This document shows, one piece after another, positions 27,004-35,905 of a DNA stretch of 64,000 nt. The notes below the pieces were generated by a model, which worked only from the letters and a program-made list of their open reading frames with translations, did not search any database and was not told the origin of the DNA. Made by a program: the position numbers and the translations under genes. How positions within the stretch are numbered: the stretch's first letter is position 1; each line of letters opens with the position of its first letter. Source of the stretch: Paracoccaceae bacterium (GTDB lineage: Bacteria > Pseudomonadota > Alphaproteobacteria > Rhodobacterales > Rhodobacteraceae); assembly GCA_016778765.1 (NCBI GenBank), contig JADHOV010000006.1, positions 1 to 64,000 of the forward strand. The letters are read 5' to 3'.

Positions 27004-27615
27004 GTGGCCAATTTTTTCTATAAAGACGATTTACCCGATGAATTGGATCTGGGCGCGGTGGTCGCGATTGATTGCGAAACGATGGGGTTGAACCCGCATC
27101 GTGACCGGCTGTGCTTGGTGCAGCTGTCAGGCGGCGACGGCAATGCGCATTTGGTGCAAATCGCAGCTGAGCCTGCGCCCGCGCCTAATCTCTGCGCCTT
27201 GCTTGAAGATAGAGATGTTTTGAAGCTGTTTCATTTTGGCCGGTTTGACATTGCGGCGATGTATCACGCATTTGGAGCGTTGGCGGAGCCTGTTTATTGC
27301 ACGAAAATCGCCAGTAAATTGACCCGCACCTATACAGATCGGCACGGGCTTAAGAACCTTCTGCAGGAATTGCTTTCGGTTGATATCTCAAAATTCCAGC
27401 AATCATCGGATTGGGGGGCTGAAACATTAAGCGAGGCCCAGCTGAATTATGCGGCATCTGACGTTCTTTACCTGCATCAGTTGCGCATCGCATTGGACAC
27501 GCGCTTGGCGCGTGAAAATCGCAGCGATTTGGCAGTGCGATGCTTTTCGTTTTTACCAACGCGCGCGCAATTAGATCTTGCGGGCTGGCCCGAGGTCGAT
27601 ATTTTTGCACATTAA
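27004..27615 (+). CDS. Ribonuclease D-like 3'-5' exonuclease (short form)
   Basis: A 203-residue DEDDy exonuclease. The motifs are IDCETMGLN (Asp23, Glu25), HFGRFDIAAM and YAASDVLYLHQL with the catalytic Tyr and Asp. It lacks the HRDC domains of full-length RNase D, as is usual for this alphaproteobacterial form. GTG 27004 is chosen because CAGGAGCAGGGG sits just before it; the frame is open 16 codons further without support. It precedes lptC and may be co-transcribed with the LPS transport genes. Confidence 0.88.
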   Translation: MANFFYKDDLPDELDLGAVVAIDCETMGLNPHRDRLCLVQLSGGDGNAHLVQIAAEPAPAPNLCALLEDRDVLKLFHFGRFDIAAMYHAFGALAEPVYCTKIASKLTRTYTDRHGLKNLLQELLSVDISKFQQSSDWGAETLSEAQLNYAASDVLYLHQLRIALDTRLARENRSDLAVRCFSFLPTRAQLDLAGWPEVDIFAH

Positions 27616-27640
27616 CCCCAAAACCGTTTACAAAAGCAGT

Positions 27641-28246
27641 ATGGCAGAGCCTAAAGCCTCTTATTCCCCGCTGATCGTAGCCTTGAAAATTGTGCTGCCG
27701 CTCAGCGCTTTGGGGCTTTTGGCAACTTTATTCCTGATTTCCAAGCCGATGCCCACGCAAAGCCAATTGCCTTTTTCGGAAGCCAAGCGGCTTGATTTAA
27801 TTTCAGATCAGAAAATAACCGCCCCCTATTATTCTGGGATGACAGCGGGTGGTGATAGTGTCAGCCTTTCGGCGCGTCGGATCCTACCAGACCCTGCCAA
27901 AGAGGATACGGTTTTGGTTGAAGATATAGCGCTGCTTATTAAGCCCCGGGAGGCTCAGCAGATACGGCTCACGGCGGGCTTGGGCCGCTATCAGGTTGAA
28001 AAAGATGAATTGGTGGTCGATCAATTGGTCGAGGTCATCAGCGATGCGGGCTATCGGGTGAGCAGCCCGAAAGTTTTGGTTAAGCTCAGCAAAACATGGT
28101 TGCGCGCAGAGGGGCCAGTTGAAGGTAGGGCTCCAAATGGCAGTTTATCCGCAGGAGAAATGGAAATTTTTCGTGAAGAAGCCACACAAGGTCTGCAAAT
28201 TGTTTTCAAAGGTGGTATTAAACTGCTATACGACCCTGGAAAATGA
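27641..28246 (+). CDS. lptC: LPS export bitopic protein LptC
   Basis: A 201-residue single-pass inner-membrane protein of the Lpt bridge. The N-terminal helix is IVALKIVLPLSALGLLATLFLI (about 12-33), followed by a periplasmic beta-jellyroll region. FSEAKRLDLISDQKITAPYYSG and the terminal FKGGIKLLY fit alphaproteobacterial LptC. ATG 27641 lies just downstream of the rnd stop. The stop overlaps the start of lptA by 4 bases. Confidence 0.88.
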   Translation: MAEPKASYSPLIVALKIVLPLSALGLLATLFLISKPMPTQSQLPFSEAKRLDLISDQKITAPYYSGMTAGGDSVSLSARRILPDPAKEDTVLVEDIALLIKPREAQQIRLTAGLGRYQVEKDELVVDQLVEVISDAGYRVSSPKVLVKLSKTWLRAEGPVEGRAPNGSLSAGEMEIFREEATQGLQIVFKGGIKLLYDPGK

Positions 28247-28743
28247 AAGAGTATGGCGTGAATAAAGCAATTATTTTTGGTCTTGTTAGCTGGGTGTTCA
28301 TTGGAATGGCCTTCGCGCAGCAGAGCGCCACGGGGTTTGGATCTGTGACAGCGGATCGTGAACAGCCGATAGAAATTTCTGCGGATCAATTGGCCATAAA
28401 TGATGAAACCGGGGTCACGGAATTCAGCGGGATGGTTGAAATTCTGCAAGGAGATTTATCCGTGAACGCCGATTTGGTGCAAGCGACCTACACGCCGGGA
28501 AGCGGCGCCATACAGACATTACTGGCAACAGGCGAGGTTATTTTGCGCTCCGGTGAAGACGAAGCCAAAGCCGATCGCGCTGAATATGCGGTGGATTCAA
28601 GCCAAATTATCATGACGGGTAATGTCTTCGTGCGACAAGCGGGCAATAAACTATCTGCCGAACGGGCTGAAATTAATCTTGAAACGGGCGCGGCGACTCT
28701 TAGCGGTCGTGTGAAAACCGTTTTGGGCACGGGCGATGAATGA
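28243..28743 (+). CDS. lptA: LPS transport periplasmic protein LptA
   Basis: A 166-residue OstA-domain protein with a signal peptide (IIFGLVSWVFIGMAFAQQ). The repeated beta-strand pattern IEISADQLAINDETGVTEFSG and AERAEINLETGAATLSG is diagnostic. It forms the periplasmic bridge that passes LPS to the outer membrane. It overlaps lptC by 4 bases and lptB by 8. Confidence 0.92.
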   Translation: MKEYGVNKAIIFGLVSWVFIGMAFAQQSATGFGSVTADREQPIEISADQLAINDETGVTEFSGMVEILQGDLSVNADLVQATYTPGSGAIQTLLATGEVILRSGEDEAKADRAEYAVDSSQIIMTGNVFVRQAGNKLSAERAEINLETGAATLSGRVKTVLGTGDE

Positions 28744-29509
28744 CCCGGAGGCCCATATTGCAGAGCTGGCCAGCGAGAACCCTGAAATTGGTTTGAAAAT
28801 TCACGGCTTGCGAAAAAGCTACCGAAAGCGGGTGGTTATTCGGGATGTCTCAATGTCCTTACAGCGCGGTGAAGTGGTTGGTTTGTTGGGTCCGAACGGA
28901 TCCGGAAAAACCACAACATTTTACGCAGTGGCTGGCTTGGTCTCTGCTGATGGCGGAAAAGTGAGCATCGATGGCGACGATATCACGGCGTTGCCGATGT
29001 ATCGGCGGGCGCGGATGGGAATTGGCTATCTACCTCAAGAAATGTCGATTTTTCGGGGCTTAAACGTTGAACAGAATATCGGGGCTATTCTGGATATCGC
29101 AATTGGCGATCGCCATAAACGGCGCGAAAGGTTGGAAGAGCTTCTTGCCGAGTTTTCAATCGAGCATTTGCGCCGCACGCCAGCCATTGCTTTATCTGGT
29201 GGCGAAAGGCGACGCGTGGAAATCGCTCGCTGTTTGGCCGCCAATCCAAAATATTTGCTTTTGGATGAGCCTTTTGCCGGAGTTGATCCGATCGCTGTTG
29301 GAGAAATCCGGCAATTGGTTACGGATTTGAAATCGCGTGGAATTGGTGTGTTGATCACCGACCATAATGTTCGGGAAACGCTTGAACTGGTTGATCGGGT
29401 TTATATTTTGCACGATGGCAAGGTTTTGACATCCGGCAAGCCAGATGAGGTGGTGCAAAATGACAATGTGCGCCAAGTTTATCTGGGCGATGCATTTCGG
29501 ATGCGATAG
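28736..29509 (+). CDS. lptB: LPS export ABC transporter ATPase LptB
   Basis: A 257-residue ATPase powering LPS extraction by LptFG. Walker A is GPNGSGKTTT, the Q-loop region is IGYLPQEMSIF, the signature is LSGGERRRVEIARCL, Walker B is YLLLDEPFAGVDP and the H-loop is ITDHNVRETL. IGYLPQEMSIFRGLNVEQN is highly characteristic of LptB. The gene starts inside lptA. Confidence 0.96.
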   Translation: MNDPEAHIAELASENPEIGLKIHGLRKSYRKRVVIRDVSMSLQRGEVVGLLGPNGSGKTTTFYAVAGLVSADGGKVSIDGDDITALPMYRRARMGIGYLPQEMSIFRGLNVEQNIGAILDIAIGDRHKRRERLEELLAEFSIEHLRRTPAIALSGGERRRVEIARCLAANPKYLLLDEPFAGVDPIAVGEIRQLVTDLKSRGIGVLITDHNVRETLELVDRVYILHDGKVLTSGKPDEVVQNDNVRQVYLGDAFRMR

Positions 29510-29535
29510 CCGCTTTTTAGCGGCGGATTTTTGCT
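29509..29535 (+). terminator. Hairpin with T-tract after lptB
   Basis: GCCGC (29509-29513) pairs with GCGGC (29520-29524) around a six-base loop, followed by GGATTTTTG. The hairpin overlaps the lptB stop region and is a plausible intrinsic terminator of the lpt operon. Confidence 0.55.
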
Positions 29536-29728
29536 CCTGCCCATTGACACAGACGCCTCTGTCGCCTTGAATAGCGGGTAATGCATCTGATTGCAGCTGA
29601 GTCTGTTGCAGGGAAGAAAGCCGCTTATTGGCTTTGACGTAAGGCCACAGCGCCATCGTCGGCAATGCTGTTGCCTACCATAATCTTAACACAATCTTAT
29701 GACTTTAATTCCTAGATAAGAGGTCTCT

Positions 29729-30295
29729 ATGCGGTATCAAATTTCAGGCAAACAAATCGACATTGGAGTATCGTTACAAACCCATGCAAAGGAGGTGTTG
29801 GGTGTGGTTATTGATAAATACGCGCAGCGGGCCACCGATGCCACGGTGATATTTTCCAGAAATGCGCATGAGTTTGTGTGTGAGGCGACCTTACATCTTT
29901 CATCCGGTTTGACCGCGCAGGCTAAGGCGCATGATACTGAAGTCTATGCAGCATTTGATGCCTGTAATGAAAAATTGGAAAAGCAATTACGCCGTTATAA
30001 GCGGCGTTTAAAGAACCACCATAAAGAGCGCAGCGAACCGGTTGAACTTTCTCAAGCAGCCTCTTATACCCTCGCCAACGATTCTGGCATCGATGATGCC
30101 GAGCCCGAGAGCTTGGAGCCAGTGATAATAGCGGAAACTGAATATGATATTGCGACGCTATCTGTGGGTGAGGCGGTGATGCAAATGGAACTAAAAGGCT
30201 CTGCGTTCTTAATGTTTCGAACCGAAGGAAAAAGCAGCGTTAATGTGGTTTATCGGCGCGACGATGGAAATATAGGGTGGATTGAACCACGGTAA
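29729..30295 (+). CDS. hpf: Ribosome hibernation promoting factor, long form
   Basis: A 188-residue HPF. The N-terminal sigma-54-modulation domain (MRYQISGKQIDIGVSLQTHA) is followed by an acidic linker and a C-terminal dimerisation domain ending in NVVYRRDDGNIGWIEPR, so it is the long form that makes 100S ribosome dimers. The lysine/arginine patch KLEKQLRRYKRRLKNHHK contacts rRNA. AGAGG precedes the ATG. In many bacteria rpoN lies between lptB and hpf; it is absent here, as is common in Rhodobacterales. Confidence 0.95.
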   Translation: MRYQISGKQIDIGVSLQTHAKEVLGVVIDKYAQRATDATVIFSRNAHEFVCEATLHLSSGLTAQAKAHDTEVYAAFDACNEKLEKQLRRYKRRLKNHHKERSEPVELSQAASYTLANDSGIDDAEPESLEPVIIAETEYDIATLSVGEAVMQMELKGSAFLMFRTEGKSSVNVVYRRDDGNIGWIEPR

Positions 30296-30337
30296 CATCA
30301 TCGGCGCTGAATTGGCGTAAATTTAGGGAATAACGAA

Positions 30338-30802
30338 ATGGAATTGTTTGATCTTCTGCGGCCAGAAGCGGTGCGGGTGATGTCCAAAGTGTCCAGCAAA
30401 AAGCGGCTGATTGCGGCCCTAGGCGATTTGGCGCAGTCTGCGCTGGGGTTAGATGCCGGCGATACCGTCGCCGCGCTGCAACAGCGCGAAAGCTTGGGTC
30501 CGACCGGTGTGGGCAATGGTGTGGCTTTGCCGCATGCCCGCTTGCCGGGCGTTGAGCGGGTAATGGGCAGCTTCATTTTGCTGGAAACTCCGGTGATGTT
30601 TGATGCCGTGGATCAATTGCCGGTTGATATCGTGTTCGCGTTGTTTGCGCCGCAAAATGCTGGGTTTGAGCATTTAAGCGCATTGGCAAAAGTGTCGCGG
30701 CTGTTGCGCGACATAGATCTGCGCGACAAGCTGAGGGCCAATCCGAATAGCAAAACGCTCTATGCCTTATTGACCGAAGCCCAAACGATGCAGGCTGCGT
30801 AA
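30338..30802 (+). CDS. ptsN: PTS EIIA-Ntr regulatory protein
   Basis: A 154-residue PTS EIIA domain with the phosphorylatable His66 in GVALPHARLPG. Start (MELFDLLRPEAV) and length are normal. EIIA-Ntr is part of the PtsP-NPr-PtsN relay that adjusts potassium and carbon/nitrogen responses. It follows hpf by 42 bases and they are probably co-transcribed. Confidence 0.94.
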   Translation: MELFDLLRPEAVRVMSKVSSKKRLIAALGDLAQSALGLDAGDTVAALQQRESLGPTGVGNGVALPHARLPGVERVMGSFILLETPVMFDAVDQLPVDIVFALFAPQNAGFEHLSALAKVSRLLRDIDLRDKLRANPNSKTLYALLTEAQTMQAA

Positions 30803-30809
30803 ACGTTTT

Positions 30810-31136
30810 GTGCTGCCTGGCCTATCGGCTAATCTACGTTGTGCTCCAGGCTTCAAACCCGAATGTCAGATAATCCTGTTGATAGATATCTTGCAGGTGC
30901 GTTTCCAAGTTTTTGTCGCCAATAGTTTGCCGGGATCGGTTTTGGTAATGTTCACCTGGAACCCGTTATTTCATGTGATTGATCAGGCCCGCGGCTTTGC
31001 ATTTATCAACTACCAGCCGCGCAATAGTGATCCCTTATACCCGTTATATTTTTCTTTAGGCTTGCTTATGATTGGCTTCATTAGCGAATATTATACCCGA
31101 CAAAGGGCGTCTTCGAGCTGGCTGGCAAAGATTTAA
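30810..31136 (+). pseudogene. C-terminal remnant resembling a KpsM-type polysaccharide export permease
   Basis: The second half of this frame (VFVANSLPGSVLVMFTWNPLFHVIDQ onward, ending EYYTRQRASSSW) looks like the last periplasmic loop and final helix of ABC-2 permeases of the KpsM/RkpT kind: NPLFHVIDQARGF, then YPLYFSLGLLMIGFISEYYTR. The first 35 codons do not match such proteins; a shifted frame just upstream reads YLAGAF, which fits better, suggesting a frameshift near 30905 and loss of the rest. The gene begins 7 bases after ptsN, so it has no room for the missing N-terminal helices. It is probably a leftover of a capsule export permease. Confidence 0.55.
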
Positions 31137-31221
31137 CGCTATTTTTGTGTTTAATTTGTACGAAAAAGTCAATTAAATCAAAATTTTATTTAAATTTAGA
31201 CATTCTTGGCCCTGTGAAAGC

Positions 31222-31250
31222 TTGCAGGTCGCAAACCCCCTGCCTATATA
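31222..31250 (+). promoter_or_regulatory. Probable dnaK promoter
   Basis: TTGCAG (31222-31227) and TATATA (31245-31250) are 17 bases apart, about 105 bases before dnaK. The same sequence reads CTTGCA and CCTATAT, close to heat-shock sigma-32 (RpoH) promoters of alphaproteobacteria, so it could serve either factor. No CIRCE-type inverted repeat was seen in the gap. Confidence 0.5.
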
Positions 31251-31355
31251 CACACGGCGCAGATTTGCGCATTTACGCAAACATTTAATACACCGCGCCA
31301 AAGCCGCATGACTTGACGTTGGTTGTATCACCTGAATTGAAGAGGGATCAAATTT

Positions 31356-33269
31356 ATGGCCAAAGTTATCGGGATTGATCTTGGAACGACCAACAGCTGT
31401 ATTTCAATTATGGACGGGGCGCAGCCTCGGGTGATTGAAAACGCTGAAGGCGCACGCACCACACCGTCAATTGTTGCCTTTACAGATGCCGAACGTTTGG
31501 TTGGTCAGCCCGCCAAGCGCCAAGCCGTTACGAACCCTGAAAACACCATTTTTGGTGTGAAACGGTTGATTGGGCGGCGTAATGATGACGCAGATTTGGC
31601 AAAAGATAAAAAGAACCTGCCCTTTGCGGTGGTGGATGGTGGCAATGGCGATGCCTGGGTAAAAGCCCAAGGCGAGACCTATAGCCCGAGCCAGATTTCC
31701 GCCTTTATTTTGCAAAAGATGAAGGAAACAGCAGAAGCTTATCTGGGCGAGGATGTGACGCAAGCCGTGATCACAGTGCCTGCCTATTTCAATGACGCGC
31801 AGCGCCAGGCCACAAAAGACGCTGGAAAAATTGCCGGTTTGGAAGTTCTGCGGATTATCAACGAACCCACAGCGGCCGCTTTGGCCTATGGTTTGGATAA
31901 AAAAGAAACCAAAATTATTGCTGTGTATGATCTTGGCGGCGGCACATTCGATGTGACCATTCTTGAAATCGATGATGGCTTGTTCGAAGTGAAATCTACC
32001 AATGGCGATACGTTTTTGGGCGGTGAAGATTTCGACATGCGCATCGTGAATTATCTTGCGGATGAGTTCAAAAAAGAAAATGGCGTTGATCTTTCAAAAG
32101 ATAAGATGGCGCTGCAGCGGCTGAAAGAAGCGGCCGAGAAGGCCAAGATTGAATTATCATCGGCCACGCAAACTGAAGTCAACCAACCGTTTATTTCGAT
32201 GGATGCCAGCACCGGCCAGCCATTGCATATGGTGATGAAACTCACCCGTGCGAAATTGGAAAGCCTTGTGGGCGATTTGATCAAAGCCTCGATGAAACCT
32301 TGTCAGGCGGCTTTGAAAGATGCCGGGCTGAGCACCAGCGATATTGATGAAGTGGTCTTGGTCGGCGGTATGACCCGCATGCCCAAGGTGCATGAAGAAG
32401 TCAGCAAGTTCTTTGGCAAAGAGCCCCATAAAGGGGTGAACCCGGATGAAGTTGTGGCGATGGGTGCGGCGATCCAAGCCGGCGTTTTGCAGGGCGATGT
32501 AAAAGATGTTGTTCTACTGGATGTGACGCCTTTGTCTTTGGGTATCGAAACCTTGGGCGGGGTGTTCACGCGGTTGATCGACCGCAACACAACAATCCCC
32601 ACCAAGAAATCGCAGGTGTTCTCAACCGCGGAAGACAATCAGGGTGCTGTGACAATTCGGGTTTTCCAAGGCGAGCGTGAAATGGCGCAGGATAACAAAA
32701 TTCTGGGCGAATTTAACCTTGAAAATATTCCTCCGGCCCCGCGCGGTATGCCGCAAATTGAGGTAACATTTGACATTGACGCCAACGGGATTGTGTCGGT
32801 GGCGGCGAAAGATAAAGGCACCGGTAAAGAGCAAACCATTACCATCCAAGCCTCGGGTGGATTGTCGGATGAAGACATCGATAATATGGTACGCGAAGCG
32901 GAAGAAAACGCCGAGTCAGACAAAGAGCGCCGCGAGCTGATTGAAGCTAAAAACCAAGCGGAAAGCATGATCCATTCAACAGAGAAGTCGATGGAAGAGC
33001 ATGCTGACAAGGTCGATCCAACAACAATCGAAGCGATCGAGTTGGCGATTGTGGCGTTGAAGGATGATCTTGAAACCGATAATGCCGCAAAAATTAAATC
33101 TGGCGTTCAAAACGTAACGGAAGCCGCCATGAAACTGGGCGAGGCGATTTATAAGGCCAGCCAAGAAGAGGGTGGTGACGCTGAGCCATCTGCGGCGGAT
33201 ATGGGTGAAGGCGAAGATGATATCGTCGACGCGGATTTCGAAGATCTGGATGATCGCAACCGCTCTTAA
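31356..33269 (+). CDS. dnaK: Chaperone DnaK (Hsp70)
   Basis: A 637-residue Hsp70. Visible are the nucleotide-binding start [45 protein letters not shown], the linker [14 protein letters not shown] and the C-terminal tail [13 protein letters not shown]. It folds nascent and stress-damaged proteins with DnaJ and GrpE in the cytosol. GAGGG lies 10 bases before ATG. dnaJ follows; grpE is not in this window. Confidence 0.99.
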   Translation: MAKVIGIDLGTTNSCISIMDGAQPRVIENAEGARTTPSIVAFTDAERLVGQPAKRQAVTNPENTIFGVKRLIGRRNDDADLAKDKKNLPFAVVDGGNGDAWVKAQGETYSPSQISAFILQKMKETAEAYLGEDVTQAVITVPAYFNDAQRQATKDAGKIAGLEVLRIINEPTAAALAYGLDKKETKIIAVYDLGGGTFDVTILEIDDGLFEVKSTNGDTFLGGEDFDMRIVNYLADEFKKENGVDLSKDKMALQRLKEAAEKAKIELSSATQTEVNQPFISMDASTGQPLHMVMKLTRAKLESLVGDLIKASMKPCQAALKDAGLSTSDIDEVVLVGGMTRMPKVHEEVSKFFGKEPHKGVNPDEVVAMGAAIQAGVLQGDVKDVVLLDVTPLSLGIETLGGVFTRLIDRNTTIPTKKSQVFSTAEDNQGAVTIRVFQGEREMAQDNKILGEFNLENIPPAPRGMPQIEVTFDIDANGIVSVAAKDKGTGKEQTITIQASGGLSDEDIDNMVREAEENAESDKERRELIEAKNQAESMIHSTEKSMEEHADKVDPTTIEAIELAIVALKDDLETDNAAKIKSGVQNVTEAAMKLGEAIYKASQEEGGDAEPSAADMGEGEDDIVDADFEDLDDRNRS

Positions 33270-33290
33270 ACTGAGGCATTGAACCTTTCA

Positions 33291-33321
33291 AACCGGCCCT
33301 CGTAATTGAAGGCCGGTTTTG
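33291..33321 (+). terminator. Hairpin between dnaK and dnaJ
   Basis: AACCGGCC (33291-33298) and GGCCGGTT (33311-33318) form a perfect 8-bp stem with a 12-base loop, followed by TTG. The T-tract is short, so it could be a leaky terminator that lowers dnaJ expression relative to dnaK, or a transcript-end stabiliser. Confidence 0.55.
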
Positions 33322-33345
33322 TGCTTCAAAAAGGAAAGATGGTGC

Positions 33346-34482
33346 ATGTCAAAACGTGATTATTACGAAGTGCTCGGGCTTTCTAAAGGGGCCTCTGCGG
33401 ATGAAATTAAAAAAGGCTATCGTCGCAAAGCCAAAGAGCTTCATCCTGATCGCAATACCTCTGACCCCAGCGCAGAATCAAAGTTTAAAGAGGCCAATGA
33501 GGCCTATGATGTGTTAAAGGACCCCGAACGCAAAGCGGCGTATGATCGCTTTGGCCATGCGGCTTTTGAAGGTGGCATGGGCGGCGGCGGTGGCCAGCGC
33601 CAAGGCGATTTTTCAAGCGCATTTTCGGATGTATTCGATGATTTATTTGGTGATTTCATGGGAGGTGGGCAGCGCGGTGGCGGACGGTCTCGGGCGTCTC
33701 GTGGATCCGATCTGCGCTATAATTTAGAAATCTCTTTGGAAGATGCCTATTCTGGATTGCAAAAATCCATCAACGTGCCCACCTCTGTGCAATGTAGCCC
33801 CTGTAACGGCAGCGGTGCCGCCGGAGGGTCAGAACCCAGCACCTGCCCCACCTGTTCGGGAATGGGCAAAGTGCGCGCCTCGCAGGGATTCTTTACGGTT
33901 GAGCGTACTTGCCCCAGCTGTTCCGGTATGGGTCAGGTGATCAGCAATCCCTGTTCAAGCTGCGGGGGCCAAGGGCGTTCCAATAAAGACCGATCGCTCA
34001 GCGTGAATGTGCCAGCGGGCGTGGAAACGGGCACCCGCATTCGTTTGTCGAATGAGGGGGAGGCTGGGCTGCGCGGCGGTCCGGCGGGGGATCTGTATAT
34101 CTTTATCGAAGTGCGCGAGCATAAAATTTTCCAACGCGACGGGAACAGTTTGTTTTGTCGAATTCCCGTATCAATGTCGGGTGCTGCCCTGGGCGGCGAC
34201 ATCGAAGTGCCCACGATCGATGGCGGCCGCAGCCGCGTAAAAATTCCAGCTGGCAGCCAATCCGGCCGGCAAATGCGGTTGCGCGGCAAAGGGATGCCCT
34301 CGATAAAATCAGCGCAAAAAGGCGATATGTTTATCGAGATAGCGGTGGAAACACCGGTGAACCTAACCTCAAAGCAGCGCGAGTTGCTGCGGGAATTTGA
34401 AGCGCTTTCGGAAGATAACAATCCTGAAAGCAAAAGTTTCTTTTCATCTGTAAAATCATTCTGGGATACGATGAAGGGTTAG
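33346..34482 (+). CDS. dnaJ: Chaperone DnaJ (Hsp40)
   Basis: A type I DnaJ of 378 residues. Start at ATG 33346 ([17 protein letters not shown]); a longer reading from 33319 has no homology. J-domain with HPD (KELHPDRN), Gly-rich region ([11 protein letters not shown]), four zinc-binding CxxCxGxG repeats ([32 protein letters not shown]) and the C-terminal peptide-binding domains ([15 protein letters not shown]). It stimulates DnaK ATPase and delivers substrates. Confidence 0.98.
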   Translation: MSKRDYYEVLGLSKGASADEIKKGYRRKAKELHPDRNTSDPSAESKFKEANEAYDVLKDPERKAAYDRFGHAAFEGGMGGGGGQRQGDFSSAFSDVFDDLFGDFMGGGQRGGGRSRASRGSDLRYNLEISLEDAYSGLQKSINVPTSVQCSPCNGSGAAGGSEPSTCPTCSGMGKVRASQGFFTVERTCPSCSGMGQVISNPCSSCGGQGRSNKDRSLSVNVPAGVETGTRIRLSNEGEAGLRGGPAGDLYIFIEVREHKIFQRDGNSLFCRIPVSMSGAALGGDIEVPTIDGGRSRVKIPAGSQSGRQMRLRGKGMPSIKSAQKGDMFIEIAVETPVNLTSKQRELLREFEALSEDNNPESKSFFSSVKSFWDTMKG

Positions 34483-34530
34483 CAGGTCGCTGTTAAAGCT
34501 TTTTTAACCATGGCCCTTTCAGCATAGGCT

Positions 34531-35292
34531 ATGGCACTTTCCAAGCGTTCATCACCAAAGCAGATATCCCTGTTTCCCTCTGAGGTTGCGGGATTATCGG
34601 CGGCCCCGGCCAAGCCGCTACCCTCTTATTTGAAAGACCACCGCAAACGCCTGCGCGAACGCTTTGACCGCGCAGGCCTGGCGGCGATGCCGGATTATGA
34701 ATTGCTCGAACTGGTCTTGTTTCGGGCGCTGCGCCGCAAAGATGTGAAACCTTTAGCGCGCAGCTTGTTAGAGCGGTTTCACGGCTTTAACGGGGTGATT
34801 TCTGCTCCGATTGATCAGCTCTTATCGGTGCCGGGTGTCGGGGGCGCCGTTGTAACCGAGTTGAAAATCGTTGAGGCGGCTGCCCACCGTCTATCGCAGA
34901 CGCGCATTTTGGGCAGGCCAATCCTTTCAAGTTGGGATCGGTTGTTAGAGCATTGTCAAATCACCATAGCGCACCGCGCCTTAGAGGGGTTTTGGGTCCT
35001 GTTTCTTGATCGAAAGAACGTTTTGATTCGGCAAGAGCAGCAGAGCGAAGGCACGGTTGATCATGTGCCGGTTGACCAGCGTGAGATTTTGAAACGCGCG
35101 CTACAACTCAATGCATCCGCGCTAATTCTGGTGCATAATCACCCCTCTGGAAACCCGCAGCCATCGCCCCAAGATAGAGCTCTGACCGCGCAGATCGCGG
35201 CGGCGGCCGATGCAGTGGGCATTTGCATTCACGATCATTTGATCATTGGCCGCGGTCAAAGTTTCAGTTTTCGATCAGAAGGGTTGCTTTAG
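34531..35292 (+). CDS. radC: RadC-family JAB/MPN protein
   Basis: A 253-residue RadC-like protein. An N-terminal helix-hairpin-helix region (LLSVPGVGGAVVTELKIVE) is followed by the MPN+ metalloprotease motif HNHPSGNPQPSPQD and a downstream DHLIIG. The motif predicts a zinc-dependent isopeptidase-like site; the true role is unknown despite the name. It lies 48 bases after dnaJ and may be read through from it. Confidence 0.93.
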   Translation: MALSKRSSPKQISLFPSEVAGLSAAPAKPLPSYLKDHRKRLRERFDRAGLAAMPDYELLELVLFRALRRKDVKPLARSLLERFHGFNGVISAPIDQLLSVPGVGGAVVTELKIVEAAAHRLSQTRILGRPILSSWDRLLEHCQITIAHRALEGFWVLFLDRKNVLIRQEQQSEGTVDHVPVDQREILKRALQLNASALILVHNHPSGNPQPSPQDRALTAQIAAAADAVGICIHDHLIIGRGQSFSFRSEGLL

Positions 35293-35840
35293 ATCTTTCA
35301 AGACAGGGCCGGCAGAGATCACGTTTGCATCGCTATTGCAGCATCTTTATGAATACCGCCACAAGCCCCAGCGGCGCTGCACCGATCCAGCAAAAACAAA
35401 ACATAATGGCCAATGTCTATTTTAAGGCCGTCGCAACTGCGTCTGATCCTTATGGAGCATCCATGTCGCAAACCACCTGCCAATTGCTTATATTCTTAGA
35501 TATCGGCGACAACCTTTATGGCCTGTCTAAAGCTAAAACATCGATTGAATTGATATTAATGGCTGCTATCTTAGGACTTTGAGCGCATCGAAGCTTGCCG
35601 GGGCGCCTGCAGCGGCGCCAAAGGTCGCAGAATGTATGCTACAACTGGCTGTGCGCGCTGCGATCCAGCCCTGCCGGTTAATACGGAAGCTTTGCGCCGC
35701 GCATGTATCAGTTTTTACGCCTTGTCAGACCAGCGCTTTGCCCCGATACCACGCGTTAAAAGGTTGGAAACGATCAATTTAATTAAAACCTAAGCGCTTT
35801 GCGTGCCAAGAGCGTGATCTTGCACCTATACAAAGCGGGT
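35293..35840. other. Long gap without a recognisable gene
   Basis: About 550 bases between radC and the helicase leader. Two short forward frames (35349-35582 and 35579-35782) are open, but their translations resemble no family I know and lack good ribosome sites. Decayed coding sequence is possible. No tRNA-like or transposase sequence was seen. Confidence 0.5.
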
Positions 35841-35864
35841 CAAACCGCTTAGGGACGCGGTTTG
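35841..35864 (+). promoter_or_regulatory. Perfect hairpin in the helicase leader
   Basis: CAAACCGC (35841-35848) and GCGGTTTG (35857-35864) pair perfectly around an 8-base loop, 41 bases before the GTG start. There is no T-tract, so it is not a typical terminator. Leaders of DEAD-box helicases are often cold- or autoregulated, and this could be such an element; that is inference. Confidence 0.45.
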
Positions 35865-35905
35865 CGGAGATCGAACCGCCCCTTAGCTTAGAAAAGAAGA
35901 CGCAC

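Noticed and set aside
35223..35582. 119-codon frame after radC
   Set aside because: It begins inside radC in another frame and resembles nothing known; shorter internal starts lack a ribosome site.
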